Of a DNA stretch of 64,000 bases, positions 35,720 to 45,999 are shown piece after piece. A program made the translations under genes and the position numbers. How positions within the stretch are numbered: position 1 is the stretch's first letter; each line of letters starts with the position of its first letter. Source of the DNA: Marisa cornuarietis (lineage: Eukaryota; Mollusca; Gastropoda; Architaenioglossa; Ampullariidae); NCBI GenBank assembly GCA_004794655.1, contig SMMW01000575.1, positions 12,351,001 to 12,415,000 on the forward strand, written 5' to 3'. The notes beneath the pieces are model-generated. The model searched no databases. It was not told the origin of the DNA and saw only the letters and a program-made list of their open reading frames with translations.

Positions 35720-38508
35720 AGAGAATAATACTGTGGTGATCCACGCAGAACAAAACTGGCCTGCCAGTGAAAAACTGGCGTGGAGATGAAAAAGAACCTG
35801 CCAGTGACAACGATCAAAACAAATTATGTTCCTCTTGTATCCCCCATCACCCCTCAGCCCACTAGCAGTATCTTCAAGTTTTATTTTGCCGTCCTGGCGC
35901 GCTCTCGAAACCACGGAAACACGGTCCACTTTGTACGAGGCAGCGTGCAAGACTTGCAGACACAGCATCCATTTTCATCTTTTGTCTGGTAGTCATTATC
36001 AACCAGGTCTCGCTTGCTGGAGGATGAGATGCGCTCCACCCCTCCCTCCCCCTACCCCTCACCATCGTCGGGTTGCCTACACGCTATGTATTGTCTTGGT
36101 CAATAACGATAAATACGCAGTTCCAGCCACTCTTCTCCCCCCCCCCTCTCTCTCTCTCTCTCTCACGTTTATACATTATATATAGAATATATTTTAACCT
36201 TTGACATTACTAGGTTCTTAAACTGTTTAATTTCTCCTTTACTCAAAGAAACAATCTGTCTACCCCAATTCTCTTTTCTGTCCTTCTGTCGCCGTATTCT
36301 TTCATTTCTTTCTCCCTCTCTGTTTCTCTATCTTTGCGTTTCCCTCTCTCTCTCCCCTCTCTGGTTTATTACCTCTGCCTGTCTCTTGTTAATTAAAATA
36401 CATGTAAGTACTGCGATGGGAACAAACAATCAAATCTGTAGTCGCCGGCTGACAAGAGAAACGCTCCTTCTCGCGATCCATACCGGCACATACCTTCAGG
36501 TTCAGCAACCAGTCAGGTCACGACCCTTCTTCGACCACACTAAAAAGCTCATCTCCGGCCTCCAGCCTGGAGCCGCAGGCGACCCTCCATGTTGATAAGA
36601 TTTGCCTTTGACCTGCGTGCACCGCTTGATCTGGAGCACTGTCGATCGTCTCAGCGAGCGGTTTTACACCACAGTTTGCCATACCTCCATACCTCCTTGG
36701 AAGTGGAAGGGAGTGGAGGGAGGGAGGCAGCAGTAGGATGCGTGGATCGTGGCTGAGTGTACTTTAGTTCGCAGGGCACGGGTTCACGTCAAAAGCTTTA
36801 AACGTTCTGGAAATAGTTTTTTTTTTGTCGCCCATGTGTTAAGAACAAGGCGTGCGGTGCAAGGGAGGGTTTTTTTTTCTCACAGAGGTGTTTATGTAGA
36901 CGACTTTAAAAATTGAAAATTAAACGATTGGGGTTCTCTCTCTTTGCCGTTACCATCATCTTAAAGCGAAATGGCTCATTTCCCCCTCCCAACCATTTTT
37001 GCAGCCCCATTTAAGTCTTCTATTTTTCAACCAACATCTGTCGCTGTGAGCACACGATTTTGGAGTGCTTTTGCTTTCCTGGTTTTTTTTTCTTTCTTTT
37101 TTTAACAGCGTACTTTGGAGAAATGGCTACAAATGTATGCAAGGAAACGAAAACGATTGTCGTATGGTGTGTGACAGTGTAACAGAAATAGATTTGACTA
37201 TACCGTTTGGCATCACACAAACACTTGATTTAGTTGACTATGCCGCACGACATGACACACACACACACACACTAGCAGCAACAACAGTAGCTCGGCCTCA
37301 ATGGAAAGACATCCTATGTTCGCTGAAAAGCTTTATGTCACCTCGACCAGCAGTCAGAAGGGAATGTTGGGATGGAGGAGGGGGTGATGCTGCAGCCAGT
37401 CCACAGGCCACAATCAAAGGATATGATGAGGAGGGTGTTGTTGTCAGTTCCGGGGAGAGGCTGGGCGTCGAGATCAAGCAGTTCAATATGAAGTGTGCGA
37501 GAGGACTGCAGAAATACCGTAGGAAAATATTCAAAAGCCAGTGTGCTTACTTTGCCTATGGGTCTAGACTCTAGACATACGTTTTAGTCAAATCGGGGGA
37601 AAAATTCTTTGAAAAGCCGTAGGCGTGAGAAGGGGACTGGGGACATAGTTCAGATCCAAGAACACTACTGTACAGCTCCGACAAACTCTGCATTTCAGAG
37701 AGACATTCCTGCATGAGCAATGCCAAATCTTTCTTGTGCTTCTGCTATTGTTTCCTTATCTATCGCACAGGGGTAAGCCTGACTAACTTTATTTATTTCA
37801 TTGTGTGCAACCTCTCCTAACGCATCAATGACTTATTTTATAATTATAATGCTGGCACTTAAATTTTCAGTTTTCCCAAAACAATTAATCGTTTAATTAC
37901 AAAGTCTCCACGGCCTTTTATATTTACATTTCTTGTTGAATAACCAAGATCTTGATTATTTATTAGTCAGCCAATTGTGTTTCTGTGCAGCCTTCACGAA
38001 GTTACATGAAGTGAATATCTTAAAGCATGAAGAACGCAGTTTTACTTCTAGGCTCTTAAGTCTACGTTTCACATCCTTTATTACAACATGGCGACTTTGT
38101 GCCGTGCATGGACCTAAGCCAATTATCCCTTTTTAATAAAGGAGCCAAGTTATTCCTTCTGTGTTATACTTCCATCATTTATTTATCACGGCATCGTTGT
38201 GGCCTGGACAACATCTCGCACACCTTAGGTGACGTAGCCCAGGATTATTTCTAGACAACTCCCCCCCCCCTTATCATTCTATCTTATGTCGAAAAACATG
38301 ACTCACATTCTATTTGTCCAGAGGACCTTGCATGTGTGATGCCAACGATTCATTTGTAAGATTTTTTTATGATCCTGGTGGTGCCTGGGTGATGGTTGCC
38401 GGTCACCTCGCTCTCGCTTAAACTCTTTCTATCTATTTGGCTGTCACAAACAAACACGCACACACACATAGGTCTGTATGCCTGCCTGTCAGTTACTCAC
38501 TCTGACAC

Positions 38509-38510
<2 letters not shown>
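35720..38510. other. Non-coding stretch, no supported gene
   Basis: Includes CT microsatellites (36143-36163; 36340-36362), T-runs (36813-36821; 37083-37104) and a short CA array (37257-37272). The 169-codon plus-strand frame at 37065-37574 crosses the CA array as His-Thr repeats and has no family resemblance. Two frames elsewhere start in pyrimidine tracts and are equally unsupported. Confidence 0.55.

Positions 38511-38560
<50 letters not shown>
38511..38560. repeat. CA microsatellite, 50 bp
   Basis: Pure AC/CA array. Confidence 0.97.
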
Positions 38561-38563
<3 letters not shown>

Positions 38564-38810
38564 TCTAAAATTATGTCGCTGTCAAAATATATTCTAAATA
38601 GCCGTTTTTCTTTTTAAACTCTGAAGCCTCCGGGTACATCAGTGAGTAAAGTCAAGATGAAATTGACCATAATACACAAACCACATATACACTTCGACCT
38701 TCCTGTAGACAAAAGAAGTACTCCTGCCAAAATCGGTTGGGATCTGACAAACGGGGTGAGGGGGTTTGCATAAATCTCTCTTTCTCTCTGTCACAGACGC
38801 TAACACTCAC

Positions 38811-38878
38811 TCCGTCGCCTTGGCGGAGGTTCTTTTCTTCAGTTGTAAACAGAACTAAATCTGCCTCTTTTTCAGGCC
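38811..38878 (-). CDS. Candidate internal exon, unknown protein (hypothetical)
   Basis: On the minus strand an AT-rich acceptor (AATGTATACAG|GG) and a donor (GGA|GTGAGTG, GT at 38810-38809) enclose 68 nt. The open frame contains PEKEADLVLF and EEKNLRQGDG, a charged, helix-like peptide. Phase is 2 nt in, 0 out. An in-frame ATG at 38888 would alternatively make it a 26-codon first exon. No family recognised, no partner exon. Confidence 0.17.
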
Positions 38879-39220
38879 CTGTATACATTTAATTATATTT
38901 TTAAAAAATAAGATACAATACTTAATAAAATTATACGATTATTGCTTAAAAAAACTCATCCTCGATGCACATCCAGAAAATTACTAATTATTCAACTGCT
39001 CTAACTATCAAATTTTCTAATAGAAAGTTTCTTTTTCTGAGTTTGAATGTCAATGGAAGAATGATAGCGTTTATAGTTCGGCACATGGTTACTTTTGTAC
39101 TGTTCACACTTGATACTGTTTTAACAACACTGTCAGTTACAATCACTGGAACCTGATGTTTCACTGATTCAAGAAACTATAAATATATATTCTACGAACA
39201 TCTGAAACAAAAAAGTCACT

Positions 39221-39385
39221 GACGCCTCCACTAGGGGACAGACAAAACAAAACGGTGCTGCTTCTTGAGGACGACCGACCACACTCTCTTCTTTTCATAG
39301 ACGCCGCCTATAGGGGACAGACTTTATACACACTGGCGCTGCCTCTTGTGGACGAGCAGCCACGTCTTCCTTCTTGTTTTGCCAT
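39221..39385. repeat. Diverged 79-bp tandem duplication
   Basis: GACGCCTCCACTAGGGGACA (39221) is repeated as GACGCCGCCTATAGGGGACA (39300). The copies share downstream blocks GGTGCTGCTTCTTGAGGACG and GGCGCTGCCTCTTGTGGACG. Two copies lie directly head to tail. No coding frame is preserved. Confidence 0.8.
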
Positions 39386-39528
39386 TCTTAGTTAGAAGGT
39401 TCCTCCTTCTGATTTAAGTGGCTTCTATCCGGTTACTAGGACAAAATAATCCTAAAAATGCACTGCCTTGTCAAACACTCCAAATATTACATGGCATCTT
39501 CCAGGCCAAAACACTTCTGGTCCAATAC

Positions 39529-39720
39529 TCCATGGCCCATCTCCCGGCCCCAATACTCTATGGCCCATCTCCCGGCCCCAATACTCCATGGCCCATCTCC
39601 CTGCCGTAGACTCCATGGCCCATCTCCCGGCCCCAATACTCCATGGCCCATCTCCCTGCCGTAGACTCCATGGCCCATCTCCCGGCCGTAGACTCCATGG
39701 CCCATCTCCCGGCCGTAGAC
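39529..39720. repeat. Minisatellite, seven units of two interleaved types (28 and 27 bp)
   Basis: Seven head-to-tail units share TCCATGGCCCATCTCCCKG (K is G or T). Type A (28 bp) ends GGCCCCAATAC, and type B (27 bp) ends GCCGTAGAC. The order on the plus strand is A A B A B B B, with starts at 39529, 39557, 39585, 39612, 39640, 39667 and 39694. A diverged half-unit precedes it (about 39495-39528, ending GGTCCAATAC). Because units lack stops in several frames, both strands show long spurious proteins. No spacer variability exists, so this is not a CRISPR array. Confidence 0.95.
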
Positions 39721-40839
39721 TACGCCTTACTTGGAAGACAGCCTCCACTCCCCCACACGCAGTGGTCTCAGCACGTGTCTCTCAGGGAAGTGAACCGACG
39801 ACGGTTAATATAATTGTCTTCCACTTTCTCTTCCATCTATCTTTAAAAAACAACCAAACCTTATTGCTCATTCAGCAGATGCGGCTCAACCACCCACGCT
39901 GTACCGACTCGTTAACTTTATGTCACCCTTCTGTGACTCTCTCTCTCTTTTTCTCGTGCACGATATAGATATATGTTATCCACATTCCCTTCACGCAACA
40001 TGAGAAAGGGGAAGGGGACAAAGAAAGAAGCTGAGTCTCCCTGTTGGCTGCGAAGATACTTCACCAACCACAGGAAGAGTAGTCACGGGTCGTAGTCTGA
40101 TCGGAAGCTGAGTTATCCGGAAACTTTTTGTGCTACCTAGGAAATGAGCAAGCATTCCGGTTTCGACATGTCCTGTGCATTTTCCCGTATTCCGCATTGA
40201 ATATAAACATCAGTGACCTCGTTTGGGGGAAACAGCTTGTAGTTTGTTTTGGATATTTCTCTTCTGCTTCAAGATCATCGCTGATATGACAAATATTTTA
40301 CTCGAGTCAGCTCAGACCAAAGCAACATAAAAGATGTGATAAAATGGAGTCAGAAAAAGTTCTCAGCACTTAGCACTTCTCATTTCATAACTTATCTCTC
40401 CTTCGTGGAGGAGAGTGGAACAATTGGACTGTGGACCCCATAGCTGGCAAGAGACTAGAAGGGGTCGTCATGGACAGGTTCATTCGCATATTGCCATCCT
40501 ACCCCTACCAGACAGTCAGTGCAGCTTCAGGGTAGAGGTAATCGTTGAACTGTGGAGTATTCGTAGAGCCGAAAAAGGTTTTTCGATGCAAGGGGAGGTC
40601 TTTGGAAGATCTTATCCTAGCTGGGGTGCTCACCCAAATTTCTCACCCTTCTGAAGCAGGTCCTGAAGGACAAGCAGTGCCGAGTCTTGCTTTTAGATGA
40701 TAAAAATCTCGCTTAATAAGAATCGGTATTTTTCTGATTGATTTTTAATATTCTGAGCAAAGCTACATGCGCCCCATCACTGCTCATCCACGACCTTGAC
40801 CTCCACAGGTTGATCAGCGTCTATCTGGCAAAGGTTAAG

Positions 40840-41115
40840 CGGAGTCTCGATTGCGTGCGAGAGTGTGCGAGACTGCGGACGAGGAGAGCGAGCTGACGTA
40901 CCGCCCAGTCCGCTGCTGCATAATTTGCGTCAAGTGTCGCCTCGACAATCTCCTTTAAGGGCCGAAGGGGTCCCAGCTGATTGTGAGATCAGCCCAGAAG
41001 GCATTGCGCGCGCTGTGCTGCGGTCTCGGCTATAGTCAGATCGAAGCGGATTTGTCGGGCGTCGCGACATCAGCCCAGCCTGGTACACAGAATCGATCGC
41101 GGAGAGGCAAGGGGT
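40840..41115. promoter_or_regulatory. CpG-dense patch, possible promoter or 5' exon
   Basis: About 275 bp with many CG dinucleotides (GCGTGCGAGAGTGTGCGAGA; CATTGCGCGCGCTGTGC) is set in AT-rich flanks. A plus-strand donor-like CAAG|GTGAGC lies just downstream at 41143, and a candidate exon at 41549. Together these would fit a plus-strand 5' end, but nothing ties them. A 99-codon minus-strand frame (40930-41229) here has no supporting start or family. Confidence 0.2.
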
Positions 41116-41548
41116 GGGTTGGTTAGGGTATCTGTATTCAAGGTGAGCTAAGCCCTTTCTCTTTGACCCGTCTTTGAAATATTTACGACAGGACGGAATA
41201 ATCTTTAGAACTGACCCTCGCGACCCCAACCTTCTCCATGCACTGACAAATTGTGTTTCCGTAGGATTTTAAAGCAAATCTATTTCTAACACTTTTATTA
41301 TTTCACAAGATTCGGGCAGATCACGGTGTTTATAATATTGGTCTGTTTTCTGTTGCAAAGAACATTTGTGACCCCCCAGTGACAGTTATAAGGCGAGTTT
41401 TAGTCTTTCACTTAGAACGTGATCTTTCGGAAATAACAAAATTAGACTACATTTATTTTTCATTTTTGATATGAATTTACAAGCAAAAACTAAATCAAAT
41501 TTATATCAACTTTTCATACAGGGATAACATTTCTTACATTTTGTTTAG

Positions 41549-41607
41549 TCACCGAATTGCTCAACCGAATCTGGTTTGACTTTGACAAGGAACTGATGAG
41601 TTGCTCG
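41549..41607 (+). CDS. Candidate small internal exon, unknown protein (hypothetical)
   Basis: A very good acceptor (TTTCTTACATTTTGTTTAG, ending 41548) and a strong donor (TCG|GTAAGTG, GT at 41608-41609) enclose 59 nt. One frame is open and reads TELLNRIWFDFDKELMSCS, entering with two bases and leaving in phase 0. The LLN..(W/F)..FD pattern loosely recalls the LLNE.F..FD helix of class III nucleotide cyclases, but 19 residues cannot establish that. Alternatively, the exon starts translation at its internal ATG (about 41596). No neighbouring exon was found. Confidence 0.2.
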
Positions 41608-42675
41608 GTAAGTGGCCTGAGTGCTGACAACTGGAATGTGATTGATTGCAGCTGAAACCAGTTAAGTGATGAGCAGGAAATGGAGGCTACTCTGATAATA
41701 AGACAAGAGGAGGCTTTCGATGACGAGATGTGTCACTTTTTGTGAAAATATGACGCGCATCACAATGTAAATACCTCCAAATGTCGCGCGCAAATGAACT
41801 TTTCTTCACTTCAGACCTCAAGAGGACGCCGCCTGGTGACAATTGATGCAATCGCAACTGCTCAAAAATATTTAGCAGAATTATGCACCCGATTGTAGTT
41901 TTTTTTAAATTGTGATAAAAGATGTTGGCAAGTCTTCATCAAGGATGTTCTGCATACACAACATCAAGTTTTTGTGGGCCAAAGATACTTGCTGTGCCGT
42001 CACGCGCATGCCTGGTGTCTCGTTTTTCTACAAGACAATGGCTTTGGTAGATGTTGGAAGGGAGTGGTGAAGTCCAGCCACGTGCACTTAATTTAAGCTA
42101 TTTTAATAATTCTCTGAATTTGCTGCTGCATTCGTTTAAGTAAAAAAATAAATTGTAGAATAAATATACAATAATAACGAACGATGATGTCAAAATTTAA
42201 ATGATTTAAAATTTAAAAGAAAACCACTTAATACAAACGTGACCATTTTTCAGTGCAGTTGTCAGAACCAAAGCACAAACATACACACATACACGCACGC
42301 ACGCACGCACGCGCCGCGCGCGCTCTTACACCGCCGGACCACCCACCTTCCGAATATATTCTGACAATCAATTGGAGCCACAAAGAATTGGCGCTAAAGA
42401 TACCCGGGTATAACCATTTAGAGCGTGGTTCACGCGAGGTCAGCGCACGACTCGCTGAAGTCCCCGACATCTTGTTTGCAGACATTCGTATCTTTTATGT
42501 TCAATCGCCATCAAAAATCAGCATGAACTTTTGACCCTGTCGTCATGACTCCTGCGGAACGCCATAAAGACCAGATGATGGCGTTTTAATACACGGCATA
42601 AGTTCAGCGCTTGGGACAAGGAGATAGAAAACCAGTGGAGATGACTGAGACTGCTGAACAATGCATGCACAAAGA

Positions 42676-42676
<1 letters not shown>

Positions 42677-42742
<66 letters not shown>
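42677..42742. repeat. Compound TG-AG microsatellite
   Basis: TG array (42677-42728) followed directly by an AG array (42729-42742). Simple repeat. Confidence 0.97.
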
Positions 42743-42743
<1 letters not shown>

Positions 42744-43982
42744 TGCGGTGGGTGGGAAGACCATGTGTGTGCTTGCGACCGACCGTGCGTTCGTGTGAAG
42801 AAAAGAGAGCGTTTCCCGCTTTGTACTCAGCGTACAGCTTTTGAGACTGTAGGTATGATAACAAAGATTGATATTGTATTGCTGGAGATTTTAAAGATTG
42901 TAACCTTCCACAAGATTTATATCCTCTCGCGTACAGCTACAGAACCACAGAACCCCTGACATCTACGCCTGAGGACTGGATGGAGGATAAAAACCGCGGT
43001 CACATTTCACTTTATGAAAACTGCTTCTGTCTGCACGTGTCTGAGCTTGTCCGCGTCTGTTTGCGCTTAAGAGTATCTCGTTTTGATTTCTTTACCCTGG
43101 GACCTTTCGAGATACCCTTTCCCCTGTTCATGGCTACGACCCCAGGATGAATCTCGAAAGGTTGACTTTATCACCGGCGAGTGACTTCTGTTTGAATAAA
43201 CAAATCCACCAAGTTCGTGAGAATCGAAAACTAAGGTCGAGGCATTTGTAACTGGTGTTAAAAAATCTGAATAATATGAGTCATACGCTAAATATGGAAA
43301 AATAAAGTAACATGTTTTTGTACTACATTAAAAGCTCCTCATTAAGACTTAATATATTGTGACTTCTCTTAGGTAAGATACAAAAATTTGTCACAGATGT
43401 ATTTCGCTCATCTCTCTTACGACTACCAACATAATAGCCAGCTGAAGTGCTTGTGACATATTTTGAACCGACTTACATTAAAGAGGACTCATGAAGGCAG
43501 TGAGTCTTTGCTCTTTGACTGTCTGCATGGAGTTAGCGCAGGTGCCTATCACCAGCTCTAACCAAGCAGATTACCATTATATTATGATAATATTGTGCCT
43601 TTTATCAAATTGAGTATAGTTATTAGCCAGCGAAAGGTTGTCACTTTATGTAGAATCTTCTTAGAAAGTTGACCATGTTTCTTTTTGACTGAAAATGTCG
43701 TTTGTAAACAGTTCTAAAAAAAATGTGATGTTCTGTCGCTACAAACTCTCATCCTCTTAGTCTTCATTGTGTTTGTTTACATCAAAACCTTCGAGCTAAG
43801 TTCCGTTTTGCACTTAATGGCCTGCCTGACGGCGTGGTGTAATAAGTCATAAACTTGGGAAATAACATGCTTGCAGCGCTCTGAAGTCACATTACCTTGT
43901 AAGTAAGAATTCTCTCTGTTTTCTTCTACTTAGGTTTCTGTCTTCTTCTTCTTTTCTCCCTTAAGTTGTCTCCACGGTAACC

Positions 43983-44040
43983 CGTTGACTCAGTGCTGCT
44001 GGCCGATGTGTGTTCGACTCCCTGCAGGGCCACTCAACGG
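43983..44040 (+). mobile_element. Degenerate SINE head (possible)
   Basis: TGTTCGACTCCC (about 44010-44021) is a good B-box, with GTTGACTCAGTGCTGC upstream as a poor A-box at too short a spacing. It may be a deleted SINE head abutting the family A SINE on the other strand. Weak. Confidence 0.2.
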
Positions 44041-44129
44041 CTGTTTCCCCCGCGGCACTTCTTTTCTGAAGACTTCCAGAACTGGTCAAAGTGTATTGTG
44101 GTGCACTATATCTGCTCCATCCTCGTGAG

Positions 44130-44307
44130 AAAAAGGTGGGTGAGGGGAGAGAATGGGGAGGGGATTTGGTGGCCTACACTGAGCCAGCAACTAAGACTAT
44201 AAGCAGCTAGCCCTGTAAACAAATGCCACATGCAGAGAAAGAACAGCGTGCCCGAGACGAGAGCTGAACGCAGGCACTAACCGTGGCGCTACCGGACCGC
44301 CCCAGGG
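44130..44307 (-). mobile_element. tRNA-derived SINE, family A, copy 2
   Basis: On the minus strand the element starts CCCTGGGGCGGTCCGGTAGC. It has an A-box-like GGTAGCGCCACGGTTAG and a B-box-like CGTTCAGCTCTCG, then TTTCTCTGCATGTGGCATTT and GTTTACAGGGCTAGCTGCTT. These body blocks match the copy at 20068-20225 almost base for base. The 3' end fades into G/A-rich DNA near 44130-44160. No clear target-site duplication. Confidence 0.75.
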
Positions 44308-45186
44308 CGTATAACCATATTAGGTTACGATGTGTATCTATGTCCTCCAGACCAAATTATTTCGTCATCGAGCTTACAATATTGGCGAGTGGCTGCTTAA
44401 CTACAGCATAACAACGGGTGGGCTGAGCTCGGCAGCTTCTGTTTTAGAGAAAGTGACACATCTGGCAAAATGTCACGAGTAACTAAAGTTTGAATAATTA
44501 TACTGGAGAAACGGGAATAATGAAAAAAATGAGAATAATGTTTATGGGAAAAAGGAGGCGGAAGGGGGTAGATGGCCAGCTCTGGTGCCTCATGTTAAAA
44601 AAAATCCTGCAACTTTTAAAGATCATATTTTTAGCTCATATTTATTACATGTCCAGGTGGACTGTTTACGTCAGGAAAATGCGCGAGGTTGGTCATACAT
44701 AAAAATAATGAGTCTCGGTAGGACCGGTTCGGTAATTTACAGGGTATTGCTCTGTCTGTTGTTACGACATGCATGGATGATCTAAAGGTGCCACAACCTT
44801 TCCCCGTTATTTATTTAGTAGATTACCCGGACCCCACACAGTTTTATGTCTCCCCCAGTCCAGTCAACAACCGCTGAGATCGTCGTGACCTGTATGACTG
44901 CCGTCTGTCATCAGCCTCGGGAAGCCGAGACACGTGTGGCCTTAATCCAGATCAACATCAACCAATAAACAGTGTATGTGGTCTATGCAACGGGTTCAGA
45001 TGAATTTTCTTGACTATGGAGGAGGAGCATGGCGGATAGATGTTCAGTTTAATAACAATTTCCCTTTTTTTTTGTCAAGGGAATTGGATAAATTTTTCTT
45101 TAATTTGGTGTAATTCATGTATATATTGTATGATTGGGCTTGAAAATGAGCAACCGTTTTTTTTTCTACTTGAGACAACAGTTGTT

Positions 45187-45262
45187 TAATAATGATGACG
45201 ATGATTTATATAACGCTTTCCCAGACCATCAAAGGCAGGCTCAAGAACGCTGTACAAAAAGA
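45187..45262 (+). repeat. Short dispersed repeat, copy 1 (TTATATARCGC..CTCA..GCG type)
   Basis: GATTTATATAACGCTTTC, then GGCTCAAGAACGCTGTACA, resembles a widespread invertebrate repeat with TTATATAGCGC and CTCAAGGCGCTTTACA blocks. A related copy with the same two-block layout is at 51290-51365. The structural class is unknown to me. Confidence 0.45.
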
Positions 45263-45405
45263 TAACATACATAGCTGGTTTCAAAAGCAAAGAGTTGATT
45301 GTGAGTCCTGCTAGTGATGAAAATAAAATGAATTTTATCAGCATATATGTGATCTACAACCTTGCTGAACCTTCGTAGCCGACTACACAGTCATAGATAT
45401 AGAGG

Positions 45406-45745
45406 TCAAAGGTCCCAATTCTCTGAGGATAAAGGCACGTCTCGGAAGTTTTCTCCAGGTGCACAGATGCCGTGGACACAAGTAGTAAGAACCATGTACA
45501 TGGTCACAGAAACTTGCATGCTGTAGGCTTTAGAGGCATCCATAACCCTATCGTCATAAGTAACATGACCTGAACAGTACTTGTCAATATTTACGCTCAC
45601 TTCCTTCCCGCCAGAATCTGACTTTCCTGTAAAGTTGACCTTCGCAGTGTGAGGATCGGTGCAATTATTTTCTTGAATTTCAAATTCAGCCCAGTAAAGA
45701 GACAGATTCATTTGAATACTACATTTGAAGTTTAAGGGCAACACA
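45406..45745 (-). CDS. Candidate 3'-terminal coding exon of a secreted or extracellular protein (hypothetical)
   Basis: A minus-strand frame of about 112 codons ends at TGA (45408-45406) and is the most gene-like in the window apart from transposons. The peptide has mixed composition with no low complexity. It has five cysteines spread along its length and three N-glycosylation sequons (NLS, NCT, NFT), and ends SSENWDL. This fits an extracellular domain. There is no ATG at the start. The frame is closed upstream by a TGA (about 45750-45748), and an AG sits just before 45745 (CTGTTCTGAAG), so it would be an exon entered mid-codon. The downstream polyadenylation signal is not canonical. I do not recognise the family. 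A decayed pseudogene exon is possible. Confidence 0.4.
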
Positions 45746-45999
45746 CTTCAGAACAGAGCTAAATCCTGGCACTGAGTATGCGAACGCGGCAGCAGTCCAG
45801 AAACACGCATGCAGGATGACACGAAACGCATTCAAATGAGGCTCAAACCAGACGACATCACTGAGGGGCAGAGATCCAAAATATAATCAACAGAACGTGT
45901 GTCATTTTGTAAATCCGAAAATGGAAAACAACATGGAAACAATTTCGGAAAAGTTACAAGTGTCAAAGAACGAGGCTTAGAATTCTGTAAAGTCAAAAA

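Larger units (their letters stand above)
41610..45180. other. Non-coding stretch with SINE and microsatellites
   Basis: No supported gene. It contains alternating purine-pyrimidine CACG/GCGC repeats (42291-42325), a TG-then-AG compound microsatellite (42677-42742), the SINE at 44130-44307, and an AT-rich zone 43200-43800. Confidence 0.5.

Noticed and set aside
37065..37574. 169-codon plus-strand frame with hydrophobic start
   Set aside because: The start lies in a T-run and the middle is His-Thr from a CA repeat. Nothing resembles a known family.
39529..39720. CRISPR-like direct repeats
   Set aside because: Units are directly adjacent with no unique spacers, and the context is animal DNA.
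39468..39968. Proline/histidine-rich 166-codon frame and antisense Trp/Gly-rich frames
   Set aside because: They run through the 27/28-bp minisatellite, whose unit lacks stops in several frames. Composition is dictated by the repeat.
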